Origin: Chitinophaga sp. GbtcB8
Lineage (GTDB): Bacteria; Bacteroidota; Bacteroidia; Chitinophagales; Chitinophagaceae
NCBI RefSeq assembly: GCF_019091455.1
Contig: NZ_JAGXJN010000016.1
Coordinates: 1 to 64,000, forward strand
Direction: 5' to 3'
DNA length: 64,000 bases
In this document: positions 16,984 to 26,091 of the stretch, piece after piece
How the letters are laid out: each line of letters opens with the position of its first letter
How positions within the stretch are numbered: position 1 is the first letter of the stretch
Translations under genes and position numbers: made by a program
The notes under the pieces: generated by a model
The model's input: only the letters and a program-made list of their open reading frames with translations
Database searches by the model: none
Told to the model about the DNA's origin: nothing

Positions 16984-17838
16984 ATGCAAATCAGCAAACA
17001 TATATATACCGGCCTGCTGTTAGCTGCAATAACAGTGGGTTGTAAAAAAGATGACACCACACCTGCAGCAGATATCGTGTACACGGTAGCCATCCAGGAT
17101 AAGACGGTTACCTTCACCAATACCACCACCGGCGCCGTATCCTATAAGTGGGACTTTGGCGACGGGGAAACCTCTACAGAAGCCAGCCCGGTACACACCT
17201 ATCCCGACAAGGGCAAGTATGTGCCTACCTTGTATGCTACCGATAACAACGGGAAGGTAGCTGAAGGATCTACGGTGATCTACATTGCCAAAACATCGCC
17301 CGTAAAGCTGGATGATAACAGCTTTGCCGACTGGGCTACTGTAACGGACTATGTGATAACCCCGGCTGCCGGTGAAACGTACTTTAAAAAGCTCACCATT
17401 GACTATGATGCATCGTACGTGTACATGCTGGTGGAAGTGAACTCCAAAGAAGCCAATGCCGACATCTACGATTTTTACCTGGATACGGATAACGATGCCA
17501 GCACCGGTTTTGTAACCGACTTTACAGGCGCGGGGTTTGATGTGCTGCTGGAAGGCACGGTGCTGGGCAACTGGCTGGATGCATTCAACCATAAAGGCGC
17601 TCCCAATGAATTTTCCTGGGACCCAAGCGGCGCTACTGAATTTTACAACGTAGGATATAAAGCGCAGGATGGCAGCACATTTAAGTTTGAAATGCGCATT
17701 TCCCGTAGTAAATTGAAAGGGCTTGCAGCTACCACGGCATTTAAAATGGGCATTATGGCTACCAAAGGCGACTGGTCTGCCGGCTTAGGCCGCATTCCCG
17801 GCGCCGCTGCAGCCGCTATACAGGTTAACTTTGAATAA
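16984..17838 (+). CDS. PKD-domain surface lipoprotein, likely glycan-binding
   Basis: This 284-residue lipoprotein begins with a signal ending AAITVGCKKDD (lipidated Cys at about residue 20). A PKD domain follows (about residues 30-105; YKWDFGDGETSTEASPVHTY is typical). The C-terminal half (from about residue 110) is a beta-rich domain resembling carbohydrate-binding family 9-like modules (YVYMLVEVNSK, DFYLDTDNDASTGF). It sits in the slot after SusD where SusE-like or other surface glycan-binding proteins are found, 18 bases beyond the SusD stop and 5 bases before the next gene. It has no catalytic motif I recognise, so binding, not cleavage, is the likely role. Confidence 0.75.
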   Translation: MQISKHIYTGLLLAAITVGCKKDDTTPAADIVYTVAIQDKTVTFTNTTTGAVSYKWDFGDGETSTEASPVHTYPDKGKYVPTLYATDNNGKVAEGSTVIYIAKTSPVKLDDNSFADWATVTDYVITPAAGETYFKKLTIDYDASYVYMLVEVNSKEANADIYDFYLDTDNDASTGFVTDFTGAGFDVLLEGTVLGNWLDAFNHKGAPNEFSWDPSGATEFYNVGYKAQDGSTFKFEMRISRSKLKGLAATTAFKMGIMATKGDWSAGLGRIPGAAAAAIQVNFE

Positions 17839-17843
17839 ACCCT

Positions 17844-18950
17844 ATGACTGAACTAAAAGCAAATGGCAGGTTACTATCACTGGATGTAATGCGCGGCATC
17901 ATTATGCTGCTGCTGGCCGGTGAAAGCTGCCGGGTATACGAATCGTTACATGAGCTGCATATAGGCGGGCTGTTTGATCTGTTCATTACACAGTTCTTTC
18001 ACCATCCCTGGCATGGCCTCCGCTTCTGGGACCTGGTGCAGCCTTCATTTATGTTTATGGCCGGCACGGCAATGTACATTGCTGTAACGCGCAAGCGGGC
18101 CAAAGGTGTTTCTGAACAAGATAACTTCCGGCATATTGCCATCCGCAGCTTAAAGCTGTTCCTGTTTGGTACCGGTTTGCATTGCGTATATGCAGGGCGG
18201 TTAGTATGGGAACTGTGGAATGTGCTTACGCAGCTATCCTTCACCACGCTGGTAGCCTATTTCCTGATAGGCCGCTCTTTTAAGGTGCAGATAGCTGTGG
18301 CATTAGGCATGGTGATACTGAATGATGTGCTGTACCGCAGCATACTGATGCCCGGTTTTGACCAGCCCTTTGTGGAAGGCCATAACTTTGGCTCCTATAT
18401 GGATACCCTGCTGATGGGTAAAATAAACCGTGATGGCTGGGTAGCCATCAACTGTATTCCCACGGCGGCACATACCATGTTAGGCGTAACAGCCGGTAAG
18501 CTGTTAATGAGCGGTTATAGCAGCGCCCTTAAGATAAAGGCATTGGTAATAGCCGGTATTATTGCTCTGGCGCTGGGTTTTGGCGCGGACCTTTCCGGTC
18601 TTTCACCCATCATTAAACGCATCAGCACCGGCGGTTTTGTACTGGCTTCTTTAGGCTGGGTTACGCTGATACTGGCCGCGGTGTACTGGTGGATAGATGT
18701 AAAAGACCATCCGCGTTATACCTGGATTGCAGTAGTGATAGGCATGAACTCCATTTTCATTTACCTGCTTTTTGAAACGGTAGGCGCACAATGGCTGAAT
18801 GGCGCGGTGGCCATCTTTGTGAACGGTTTTACCGGCTGGCTGCATATATCACCGGCCATACAAGCGGTATTATCTGCACTTGCAGTATGGGTTTTGGAAT
18901 GGTATATTTGTTACTGGTTATACCAGAAAAAGATATTCTTCAAATTATAA
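17844..18950 (+). CDS. DUF5009-like multi-pass membrane protein, acyltransferase-related
   Basis: This 368-residue inner-membrane protein has about ten hydrophobic segments. Its N-terminus (RLLSLDVMRGIIMLLLAGE) and the FWDLVQPSFMFMAGTAM segment match the DUF5009/heparan-alpha-glucosaminide N-acetyltransferase-like group, in which a conserved His region lies near the first loops (here FFHHPWHGLRFWD). Related human HGSNAT acetylates a terminal amino sugar across a membrane. The gene is tightly packed between the PKD lipoprotein and the GH109-like enzyme (5-base gaps), so it likely acts in the same pathway, perhaps on amino sugars. The reaction is an inference. Confidence 0.7.
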   Translation: MTELKANGRLLSLDVMRGIIMLLLAGESCRVYESLHELHIGGLFDLFITQFFHHPWHGLRFWDLVQPSFMFMAGTAMYIAVTRKRAKGVSEQDNFRHIAIRSLKLFLFGTGLHCVYAGRLVWELWNVLTQLSFTTLVAYFLIGRSFKVQIAVALGMVILNDVLYRSILMPGFDQPFVEGHNFGSYMDTLLMGKINRDGWVAINCIPTAAHTMLGVTAGKLLMSGYSSALKIKALVIAGIIALALGFGADLSGLSPIIKRISTGGFVLASLGWVTLILAAVYWWIDVKDHPRYTWIAVVIGMNSIFIYLLFETVGAQWLNGAVAIFVNGFTGWLHISPAIQAVLSALAVWVLEWYICYWLYQKKIFFKL

Positions 18951-18955
18951 TCGTT

Positions 18956-20332
18956 ATGAAACGCAGAGACTTTTTACGGAACACCGCCGTAGCAGGAGTA
19001 GGTTTTTCCATGCTACAAACACCTGCACAGCTGCTGGCAGCTGAAAAAAAAGCTAAGGTAAGAATGGGCCTGATAGGCGTAGGCGCCCGCGGGCTGGGAC
19101 ATTTAGAGCTTTGCCTGCATCGCAGTGATGTAGAGGTAATAGCCATTGCGGACCCGGATACGCAGTATACCATTCCCAAAGCCCGGAACCTGATCAGCAA
19201 AGCCTACGGCGCTAAAAAGGTAGCAGAGTATACCAATGGCCCGGAAGATTTTCATAACCTGCTGAAACGTGACGATATTGACGCCGTAATTATTGCCACC
19301 CCCTGGGAATGGCATACCATACAGGCCGTAGCTGCCATGAAGGCCGGTAAAACGCCTGCCGTGGAAGTTTGCGGCGCATCTGACATACAGGAATGCTGGG
19401 AGCTGGTGAATACCAGCGAAGCCACCGGCGTACCCCTGTTTGGGATGGAGAACGTATGTTACCGCAGGGATGTGATGGCCGTGCTGAATATGGTGCGCCA
19501 GGGCCTGTTTGGTGAGCTTATTCACCTGCAGGGCGGTTACCAGCACGATCTGCGCGAAGTGAAATTCAACAACGGCAAACAATATTACGGCGGTGGTGTG
19601 GAATTTGGCGAGAACGCATTATCAGAAGCCAAATGGAGAACTAACCACTCCGTGCACCGCAATGGCGACCTGTATCCCACACACGGCCTGGGACCGGTGG
19701 CCAACATGATCAACATTAACCGCGGCAACCGCCTGATGAGCATTACCTCTATGGCCACCAAATCACGCGGGCTGCATAAATACATAGTAGATCATGGCGG
19801 TGAAAACCATCCCAATGCAAAGGTGGAATTTAAGCTGGGCGATATTGTAACCTCGCTGATAAAAACCAATAACGGGGAAACCATCATGCTGTCGCACGAT
19901 ACTAACTCCCCCCGCCCCTACTCGCTGAACTTCCGCGTACAGGGCACCAATGGTTTGTGGATGGATGATGTACAATCCGTGTACGTAGAAGGTAAAAGCA
20001 AGCCGCATACCTGGGAAAAGGCCGGTGAAGAATCAGATGCTAACAGCTACATGGCTAAGTATGACCACCCGTTGTGGAAGCGCTACTCCGCTGACACTGC
20101 CGGGGCCGGCCATGGCGGTATGGACTGGTTTGTGATCAATTCCTTTGTGGAAAGCATTAAACGCGGCACACCATATGCGCTGGATGTGTATGACCTGGCT
20201 ACCTGGTACGCCATTACCCCACTGAGCGAGCAGTCTGTATCAGAAGGCGGCCAGGTGCAGTATATCCCTGACTTTACACGCGGGAAATGGATGAACCGCA
20301 AACCCATTTTTGCGCTGGATGGAGAATATTGA
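18956..20332 (+). CDS. GH109-like Gfo/Idh/MocA enzyme (alpha-N-acetylgalactosaminidase type)
   Basis: This 458-residue exported enzyme starts MKRRDFLRNTAVAGVG, a Tat signal, which fits export of a protein already holding NAD. A Rossmann fold is seen at residues 37-50 (MGLIGVGARGLGHL). The middle shows the GH109 pattern: GMENVCYRRDVMAVLNMVRQ, LQGGYQHDLR, then NGDLYPTHGLGPVANMININ, whose His belongs to the active site region. Characterised GH109 members remove alpha-GalNAc with an NAD-dependent mechanism. The true start is the ATG at 18956, six bases after the previous stop; a longer open frame upstream overlaps that gene and is not real. It is the last gene of the operon, ahead of a strong terminator. 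Confidence 0.88.
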   Translation: MKRRDFLRNTAVAGVGFSMLQTPAQLLAAEKKAKVRMGLIGVGARGLGHLELCLHRSDVEVIAIADPDTQYTIPKARNLISKAYGAKKVAEYTNGPEDFHNLLKRDDIDAVIIATPWEWHTIQAVAAMKAGKTPAVEVCGASDIQECWELVNTSEATGVPLFGMENVCYRRDVMAVLNMVRQGLFGELIHLQGGYQHDLREVKFNNGKQYYGGGVEFGENALSEAKWRTNHSVHRNGDLYPTHGLGPVANMININRGNRLMSITSMATKSRGLHKYIVDHGGENHPNAKVEFKLGDIVTSLIKTNNGETIMLSHDTNSPRPYSLNFRVQGTNGLWMDDVQSVYVEGKSKPHTWEKAGEESDANSYMAKYDHPLWKRYSADTAGAGHGGMDWFVINSFVESIKRGTPYALDVYDLATWYAITPLSEQSVSEGGQVQYIPDFTRGKWMNRKPIFALDGEY

Positions 20333-20363
20333 GTGTTTTATATAGAGAAGCAGTATTTACAAG

Positions 20364-20390
20364 CCCTCCGGAAAAGCCGGAGGGTTTTTT
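20364..20390 (+). terminator. rho-independent terminator of the first PUL
   Basis: CCCTCCGG (20364-20371) and CCGGAGGG (20377-20384) form a perfect 8-base GC-rich stem with a 5-base loop, followed by six T. It lies 32 bases after the GH109-like gene. Confidence 0.92.
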
Positions 20391-20391
20391 A

Positions 20392-20823
20392 TTATGGTTT
20401 TCTTTTTATGATCTTTTGGTAGGGAAGAAAATAGAGTGCGTTTATAAGGGAACATATAACGATCAATATAAAAGGATCCAGCAGGCTGCTTACATCCATC
20501 GTGCCTATTTTCCAATAAAGGCCCTTTACCACCACCAGCAGCATGCTTGCAGGCACTGCTGCTGCATCCAGCACCAGGATGATGAACAGCGGCCACCAGC
20601 GGGTTTCTTTTAACATGCGCAGGGCGCGTACGGCCATGAAAAAGGTTATAAGGCAATAGATCAGCACCAGGATCAGATCTTTCAGCGTACTTCCTTCAAT
20701 AGTTGTGCTGTAATACCTGATGGAGGAGCTCTGGTTTATGATCTTATCAAAGGAAAGCTGGTAGACGTAACCGGTTATGATTATATAAGCAATGAGTAAC
20801 AGTATTCTTTTAAACGTGGTCAT
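20392..20823 (-). CDS. hypothetical membrane protein
   Basis: This 143-residue protein has four predicted membrane helices: residues about 6-22 (ILLLIAYIIITGYVY), 48-66 (LKDLILVLIYCLITFFM), 77-98 (PLFIILVLDAAAVPASMLLVV) and 115-132 (FILIVICSLINALYFL). I do not recognise a family. It ends two bases after the T run of the convergent terminator and stands alone. No catalytic residues are evident. Confidence 0.7.
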   Translation of the reverse strand: MTTFKRILLLIAYIIITGYVYQLSFDKIINQSSSIRYYSTTIEGSTLKDLILVLIYCLITFFMAVRALRMLKETRWWPLFIILVLDAAAVPASMLLVVVKGLYWKIGTMDVSSLLDPFILIVICSLINALYFLPYQKIIKRKP

Positions 20824-20966
20824 ACCTGATTTTCGTGATATTACGCGAAAATAGGAAATTACAGAATATTTTTCCCGCGTTGTGTGGTGTGGATGGTTTG
20901 GTTTGAGATATTAATGCAGTTAAGGGTGGTTAGTTTCCCAGGGTTGCCAGCATTTAATACTAGAAT

Positions 20967-21527
20967 CTATAGGCTCTCAAAACCAAAGGAATACTTAATT
21001 AAAACATCGTCTTTAAAAACACATCTGATATAATACCCATGTTGGTTATACCTCCTGACAAAATCTGATTTACTATCAGCAGTATAAACAAGCCGCTCCA
21101 CTTCCCCACTTATACTGGACTTATAGCTATTTCCCAGTTTTTTAACCAGATCTTCCTTGCTTATACCTAAGCAAATTTTATTTGAAGTAATGAATTGCCC
21201 ATCTTTCAAATGAATTGCCTGTTTGGGGATCTTATATGCGCTATCAATGTTTATTATTTCAAACTCATCTACTGAATTTTTACTCCCCCCATAATGAAAA
21301 AATAAACGAAGTATTTGTGTTCCTGTTTTATTCACAACCTCTATCCTTGGCAAAGATCCAGCCTGTTCGAACTGTTTACTCCAACTATTTTTACCTAGTA
21401 CAAGCTCGGTGCTTTCATAATCATTAATATTTATTTTATTAACCGCTGTATCTGGTTTAAGATACTGCTGGCCGCTAGCGGCCACTGTCAAAAATAACAG
21501 GCTTGATATTAAAAAAATGATCTTCAT
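20967..21527 (-). CDS. hypothetical secreted protein
   Basis: From the ATG at 21527 this codes for 186 residues with a clear signal peptide (MKIIFLISSLLFLTVAASGQ, cleaved after about residue 19). The mature part is beta-rich, with motifs such as LRLFFHYGGSK and KICLGISKEDLVKKLG, the latter like the short repeats of proteins that assemble or anchor in the envelope. I do not recognise the family. An open frame continues upstream to 21629 but overlaps other coding-like sequence, so the signal-peptide ATG is preferred. Confidence 0.7.
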   Translation of the reverse strand: MKIIFLISSLLFLTVAASGQQYLKPDTAVNKININDYESTELVLGKNSWSKQFEQAGSLPRIEVVNKTGTQILRLFFHYGGSKNSVDEFEIINIDSAYKIPKQAIHLKDGQFITSNKICLGISKEDLVKKLGNSYKSSISGEVERLVYTADSKSDFVRRYNQHGYYIRCVFKDDVLIKYSFGFESL

Positions 21528-21535
21528 ATTGTTGA

Positions 21536-21658
21536 TTATTGATTGACATACCCACTTTTCAGGAACCGCATATAAAAGAATAAATGTGTAATAACAAACG
21601 TCCCGCCGGTAATTGCAAACGACTGCCATAAATCATCAAATCCATTCAGGCCAAACAT
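21536..21658 (-). CDS. possible 40-residue membrane ORF or gene fragment
   Basis: This short minus-strand frame (MFGLNGFDDLWQSFAITGG onward) has two hydrophobic stretches and ends 9 bases before the next gene's ATG. The same frame stays open upstream past 21697, overlapping the end of the large repeat protein gene in another phase. The composition looks like real membrane protein, but it has no good start signal. It may be the remnant C-terminus of a lost gene. Low certainty. Confidence 0.25.
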   Translation of the reverse strand: MFGLNGFDDLWQSFAITGGTFVITHLFFYMRFLKSGYVNQ

Positions 21659-21696
21659 CACTAATATTAACAAATGCGCCCAGAACCTGTCTGCTC

Positions 21697-24600
21697 TTAC
21701 CGAATCAACAATATACTTCCCTGCTTAAAAAACACCTTTCCCAGCAGGTCTTTCCCACTAATAACATAATAATAGCTGCCTATTGGCATTCTCTCTCCAT
21801 CCCATCCGGCGCCCAGGGTATTGGAAGAAAATACCATGGATCCCCAGCGATTGTACACCTTAAAATATTCAATGGAAGCAATCCCCACATACCGCGGCCG
21901 GAACACGTCATTCTGCCCGTCTCCGTTAGGGGTGAATGCAGTGGGTATATATACTTCTGTTTTATCTACTACAGTTATATAAGCTTTTGCTGCTTCACTG
22001 GTACAAATGTCCATGCTGACGATCATATAATACGTTGCATCTGCAGCAAGCGTTGGCAAAGTAAATGCACCGGTATTATTCCGGCTTAGCTGATTACCCA
22101 ATCCTGCATCTGCATAAAGTGTATATAACACAGGTGAATCATAGGTCCATTTCAATTCCACCGCCTGGCCTTTGGCAATAGTATAGTGTAGGTCCTGCGG
22201 AACAGGAATAACAGCAGTAACATTATTCACTGTAGCTACATCCGGATTAGCTGCGCATCCAAATTTATCTGTTACCTGTAAGGTATATTCCCCTTTTCCT
22301 ATTCCTTTTAATGCTGGTGCTGTTCCTATAGCAAGGCCGGTATTATCCATCCAACGGTACAGGAAGGGCGCTTCTCCGCTAATAGCGGGAGCACTTATGC
22401 TGCCATTAGCCATACCACAGGTTTCATCCGTTATCACCGGTGCGGACGTTAGGACCGGCGGCGTACGTTGCGGGATCTCCAACGTATAAGCCAATTGCTC
22501 ACAGTCATTCATGTCTTTGATATATAATGCGTAGCTGCCCGGCCCTACATGCTGCACGTCTTTGGTAGTGCCTATTACAGCGTTGGTTAAGGTATTGGTC
22601 CACTTCAGTGATCTTATATCATTGCCTGTGATGCTGTTTACCAGCAGCTCCCCATCGGAATCATTACAGGTGGGAAAGCGAACCTCTCCACTCACCGACC
22701 ATTGTACAGGCTGCGTTGTATTTATTGTATACCATTCTGACTGCGCACTGCAGGAAAAATTATTGGCAGCTGTTAGCTGGTAAGTACCTACCGCTGCATC
22801 TGTAAGATCAAGGGAGTTGCCCACCACATCGCCAGCCTGGTTACGCCAGGTATAAGTATCCGCAGCTGTTACCAAAATCCCCTTAACAGCGCCTCCCTGG
22901 GCGCCGCAGCCTGCCGGTGTTACTAACACATTTGAAGCGTCCAGGGTAATACTGCCTGTGCCTTCGATCTTTATGGGTCCGGAAGTGACAGGCGCACAGC
23001 CGGAATTATCCGTTAGCTCCAACCGGTATTGACCAGGCGTTACGTTCTGTAAGCTAAGCTGATCACCGGCTACGTTAAACTGTTCATCCAACCACCGGAA
23101 TGTATACGGCGCCTGGCCAGTAACAGTAATGCCGTTAACAGCTCCGTTACTATTATCACAGGTGGCCTGCAGCACTGTCATGGCGCTTACATTAATGGCC
23201 GGCGCAGGCTGATCGGTTAATATAATAGGATCGGATACTGCAAAACAATCATCTGTACAATAAGCAAACAAACGGTAAGTACCTGCCGGCACATTTGTAA
23301 GATTGGCAGCCGTACCTACTACCTCATCATTTTCATTCAGCCATTTATAGCTTTTCGTATAGACATTTACGTGATCTGTGACATTTGAGATGGAGCCATT
23401 ATTATCATGGCAGGGCCGTATGATCACTATTTGTTCTGTTGTAATTAAAGGACGTATGTCCATGATAGTTAACGCGTAATGCGTAACGGCGCATACACCA
23501 TGCGGGTTATTACTGGAATTGGCGTACAGCGTATATTTGCCCGGCGGTAATGCCGCAGGATTAACATCGTGGCTAACCACGTTCCCGGATTCATCTTCCC
23601 ACTGAACTACAACAGCTCCCGTGATCGTAATGCCTTTAATGCTGCCTGGCTTACCACAGCAGGCTGGTGTTACCTCCAACCAGTCGGAACTGATGGTGGC
23701 CCTGGTAAATTCTGATGTGCTGCCTTCTTTATTAGTGCCGGTTACTACTACGTTACCCGGCAGGGTGCCGGTATAGGACCATTCCCCATTGGCATTTGCT
23801 ACTGTGCGGCCAAGGTACACCTTCCCCTCACACCCCTCCTGTGTGCCGGAGCAATTATCGGCATCAAATACTTCTATAACTGCATCCGGCTCGCTGGTGC
23901 CTGATACGGTGCTGCCATTAAAAGCAGTAACAAAAACAGTTTCTTTTGACTTAATACCTTTTCCATTACAAAAAATGCTGTTCTTTGTAATCGTAACATG
24001 GTCATCATAATTACAGATTATTCCTCCGTACTGGCCGGATATATAGTTCTTTTCAGCCGGCAGATCGCCACCTACCAATGCTTTTTGCGTACCATAGATC
24101 TCGATGGAATAATCAGAGGCCTGCCCGGTTCTTACGGTGCCGGTGCGGTCGGTATTTATTTTATTTCCCTGTACCGTAATAATACCCTGCCCGCCGCCCA
24201 GTGCAAAACGGCCTGACAGCACATGATTGTTCTTTATTTCAATAATATTGTCCCCGCTAATGTCCAGTCTTGGATAGGTTGTTATGGTACAAGAAAGGTA
24301 GCCGATCTTCCGGTCACCGGTATAATCCCCACCTCCAATATTATCATGCACCTTATAACTGCGCTTACCCAGTGGCGCCAGTGTGTTAAAGGTTTCTTCT
24401 ATTCTTATTTGAGAGTTTATCACATTATGGTCCATCTCTATATCCCCTGCACCCCATAAAATTATGCGTGAGTAACCAATGGGATATACAGGCACTGTTA
24501 CGCCATCCGGATTCACACCTAACATGTTATAGGCAATATGGAGATCAGTAGTACTACCAAATTCCAGCTCTACATCGCTGGCGATGATAGCATCTGACGC

Positions 24601-25101
24601 ATTCAGCACATTACCTTTACCCGATGCCCCGATATTAATGTTGCTGCTTTTAGCAATATAAATGCAATATGCACCATTTGAAAAGCCGTCCGTCACTTCT
24701 ATATGCATACCGTAAATGCTTACATTATCTGCATTCCGGATGGAAAACATATTGTAAAAATTACCCGTTGAATGGTAATTGTCCTTTAACACTTTCACCT
24801 TTGCGTTACTTACGCCAAAAGCAGCTCCCGGTTGCGTTGTACCGTCCACAATGATATTGGAGGATAAAGCGGGCAATTCAGCATTGATCCGGATAGTCCG
24901 GTCATCCAGGGTAGTACCCGGCAGGTTAAAATGAATATAATCCGTTGAAGCAGTACCATTGGCATTTGCCTTATTAATGGCATCCCGTAATGTGCCAGGC
25001 CCGCTATCGGCCTTGGTGGTAACTATAAATGTGTCGGCTTTGGCCAGGTTAACACATAAAATAAGCGAAAGGATCATTGTGATCCGGAATACAAACTGCA
25101 T
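21697..25101 (-). CDS. large T9SS type B secreted protein with beta-helix and SprB-like repeats
   Basis: This 1134-residue protein is probably exported to the surface by type IX secretion. A signal peptide (ILSLILCVNLAKAD) leads to a parallel beta-helix region (about residues 25-400) opening with FIVTTKADSGPGTLRDAIN. Then come several beta-sandwich repeats of the SprB/gliding type (about 470-960), each with an xxTCDNSNGAVNGI or ETCGMANGSI-like start and a YxxxWxD centre. The C-terminus is a clear gliding motility-associated CHU_C domain (IPTAFTPNGDGQNDVFRP, YNRWGSMVF, WDGERMPIGSYYYVI), which is the type B sorting signal. Such proteins serve as adhesins; the ligand is unknown. The phosphodiester glycosidase gene lies 69 bases upstream on the same strand. 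Confidence 0.9.
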   Translation of the reverse strand: MQFVFRITMILSLILCVNLAKADTFIVTTKADSGPGTLRDAINKANANGTASTDYIHFNLPGTTLDDRTIRINAELPALSSNIIVDGTTQPGAAFGVSNAKVKVLKDNYHSTGNFYNMFSIRNADNVSIYGMHIEVTDGFSNGAYCIYIAKSSNINIGASGKGNVLNASDAIIASDVELEFGSTTDLHIAYNMLGVNPDGVTVPVYPIGYSRIILWGAGDIEMDHNVINSQIRIEETFNTLAPLGKRSYKVHDNIGGGDYTGDRKIGYLSCTITTYPRLDISGDNIIEIKNNHVLSGRFALGGGQGIITVQGNKINTDRTGTVRTGQASDYSIEIYGTQKALVGGDLPAEKNYISGQYGGIICNYDDHVTITKNSIFCNGKGIKSKETVFVTAFNGSTVSGTSEPDAVIEVFDADNCSGTQEGCEGKVYLGRTVANANGEWSYTGTLPGNVVVTGTNKEGSTSEFTRATISSDWLEVTPACCGKPGSIKGITITGAVVVQWEDESGNVVSHDVNPAALPPGKYTLYANSSNNPHGVCAVTHYALTIMDIRPLITTEQIVIIRPCHDNNGSISNVTDHVNVYTKSYKWLNENDEVVGTAANLTNVPAGTYRLFAYCTDDCFAVSDPIILTDQPAPAINVSAMTVLQATCDNSNGAVNGITVTGQAPYTFRWLDEQFNVAGDQLSLQNVTPGQYRLELTDNSGCAPVTSGPIKIEGTGSITLDASNVLVTPAGCGAQGGAVKGILVTAADTYTWRNQAGDVVGNSLDLTDAAVGTYQLTAANNFSCSAQSEWYTINTTQPVQWSVSGEVRFPTCNDSDGELLVNSITGNDIRSLKWTNTLTNAVIGTTKDVQHVGPGSYALYIKDMNDCEQLAYTLEIPQRTPPVLTSAPVITDETCGMANGSISAPAISGEAPFLYRWMDNTGLAIGTAPALKGIGKGEYTLQVTDKFGCAANPDVATVNNVTAVIPVPQDLHYTIAKGQAVELKWTYDSPVLYTLYADAGLGNQLSRNNTGAFTLPTLAADATYYMIVSMDICTSEAAKAYITVVDKTEVYIPTAFTPNGDGQNDVFRPRYVGIASIEYFKVYNRWGSMVFSSNTLGAGWDGERMPIGSYYYVISGKDLLGKVFFKQGSILLIR

Positions 25102-25170
25102 ATAGGGATAATATAAGTAGCCGGGTTAGGGCAACAAAAAACCGGTCAAAACTACGATTTTTATATTATT

Positions 25171-25893
25171 CTACATACCCTCCACCACTCCCACCATCAC
25201 TCCAAAATCCCCATCCAGCTGCCGCCACTCCTTTTCCGGCACATACATCCTGGACACAAACCCATCCAGGTACAATGCATTCCTGCAACCCAGGCTTTTA
25301 AAATAATTCGCAAAATCGTAAAAGTTCATACCCTCTTTAGACATTACAAATACCACCCTGCCATCCGGTAAAATGCCTACCCCATTGCGGATATTCAGAT
25401 TGGCAGAACCCTCTTTAAACGCAGCATGCAGCTGCCCTTCTATCAACAGCATGGGACCTGATTGCGTGGCATATTTCACCTTACCGTTGTTCTTAAAGTC
25501 AGCTGTTTTGCAGATCACGGGGATATTATCTGTAGTAATGTAAAACACGCCATTCGGCTGCAGGTAAAAGTTGCCGTTACCGTTGGCAGTATCTAAAGGT
25601 GATAGGGTACTACTGTTCTCAATATATAAACCCAATGGGGAATGATCGGGTTTATACATACCGCCGTTCATGGCAAACACCAGCTGCTGTTTGTGCGCTT
25701 CCAGCCAGCTCTTTAAACGCTGCATACTTCCAAAAGGTTTGTGCTGATCATCTTTCCAGTAGAACTGCAGGTGCTGTTTTTTAAGATCCGCTGTATAGGT
25801 AATGAACCGGCTGCCGGCTATTTGGGCATTCGCGGCAAATGAAATAATAAGCAACAAAAAAGAGATGCCTGCAAGTATCCGGCTTAGGTTCAT
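25171..25893 (-). CDS. phosphodiester glycosidase family protein (DUF2233/NAGPA type)
   Basis: This 240-residue secreted protein (signal about residues 1-23, ISFAANAQ) shows the phosphodiester glycosidase fold pattern: FAMNGGMYKPDHSPLGLYIE near residue 75, SGPMLLIEGQLH in the middle, RNGVGILPDGRVVF, and the C-terminal CRNALYLDGFVSRMY with the conserved Asp-Gly. The human relative removes GlcNAc from GlcNAc-phosphodiesters; bacterial members act on envelope or host glycan phosphodiesters. It is upstream of the T9SS repeat protein on the same strand and may share its transcript. The substrate is not known. Confidence 0.85.
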   Translation of the reverse strand: MNLSRILAGISFLLLIISFAANAQIAGSRFITYTADLKKQHLQFYWKDDQHKPFGSMQRLKSWLEAHKQQLVFAMNGGMYKPDHSPLGLYIENSSTLSPLDTANGNGNFYLQPNGVFYITTDNIPVICKTADFKNNGKVKYATQSGPMLLIEGQLHAAFKEGSANLNIRNGVGILPDGRVVFVMSKEGMNFYDFANYFKSLGCRNALYLDGFVSRMYVPEKEWRQLDGDFGVMVGVVEGM

Positions 25894-25955
25894 AGTATAG
25901 ACGGGTTTGGCCTTGTATAGTTACGCTGATATATTTATTTTTCAAAATGCCCGCT

Positions 25956-25987
25956 AAAAAGAAGGGCCGCTCCTTCCGGAACAGCCC
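25956..25987 (-). terminator. rho-independent terminator of the small lipoprotein gene
   Basis: As minus-strand RNA the arms 25978-25987 and 25964-25973 pair over 10 bases with two G-U pairs and a 4-base loop, followed by TTCTTTTT. Pairing is complete only on the minus strand, so direction is clear. It lies about 100 bases after the small lipoprotein stop. Confidence 0.75.
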
Positions 25988-26091
25988 ATCCATTAATACG
26001 TTATCTTTTTTACTGCTCGTCAAAGCCGGCCGTAGTTTTCTAACAGTCCGGACTAACGCGTACTGATATGCCAACAGAAAAGACCGACCTG

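Noticed and set aside
17020..17592. 190-residue frame antisense to the PKD lipoprotein
   Set aside because: The plus-strand gene has a lipobox and PKD motif; the antisense frame has none.
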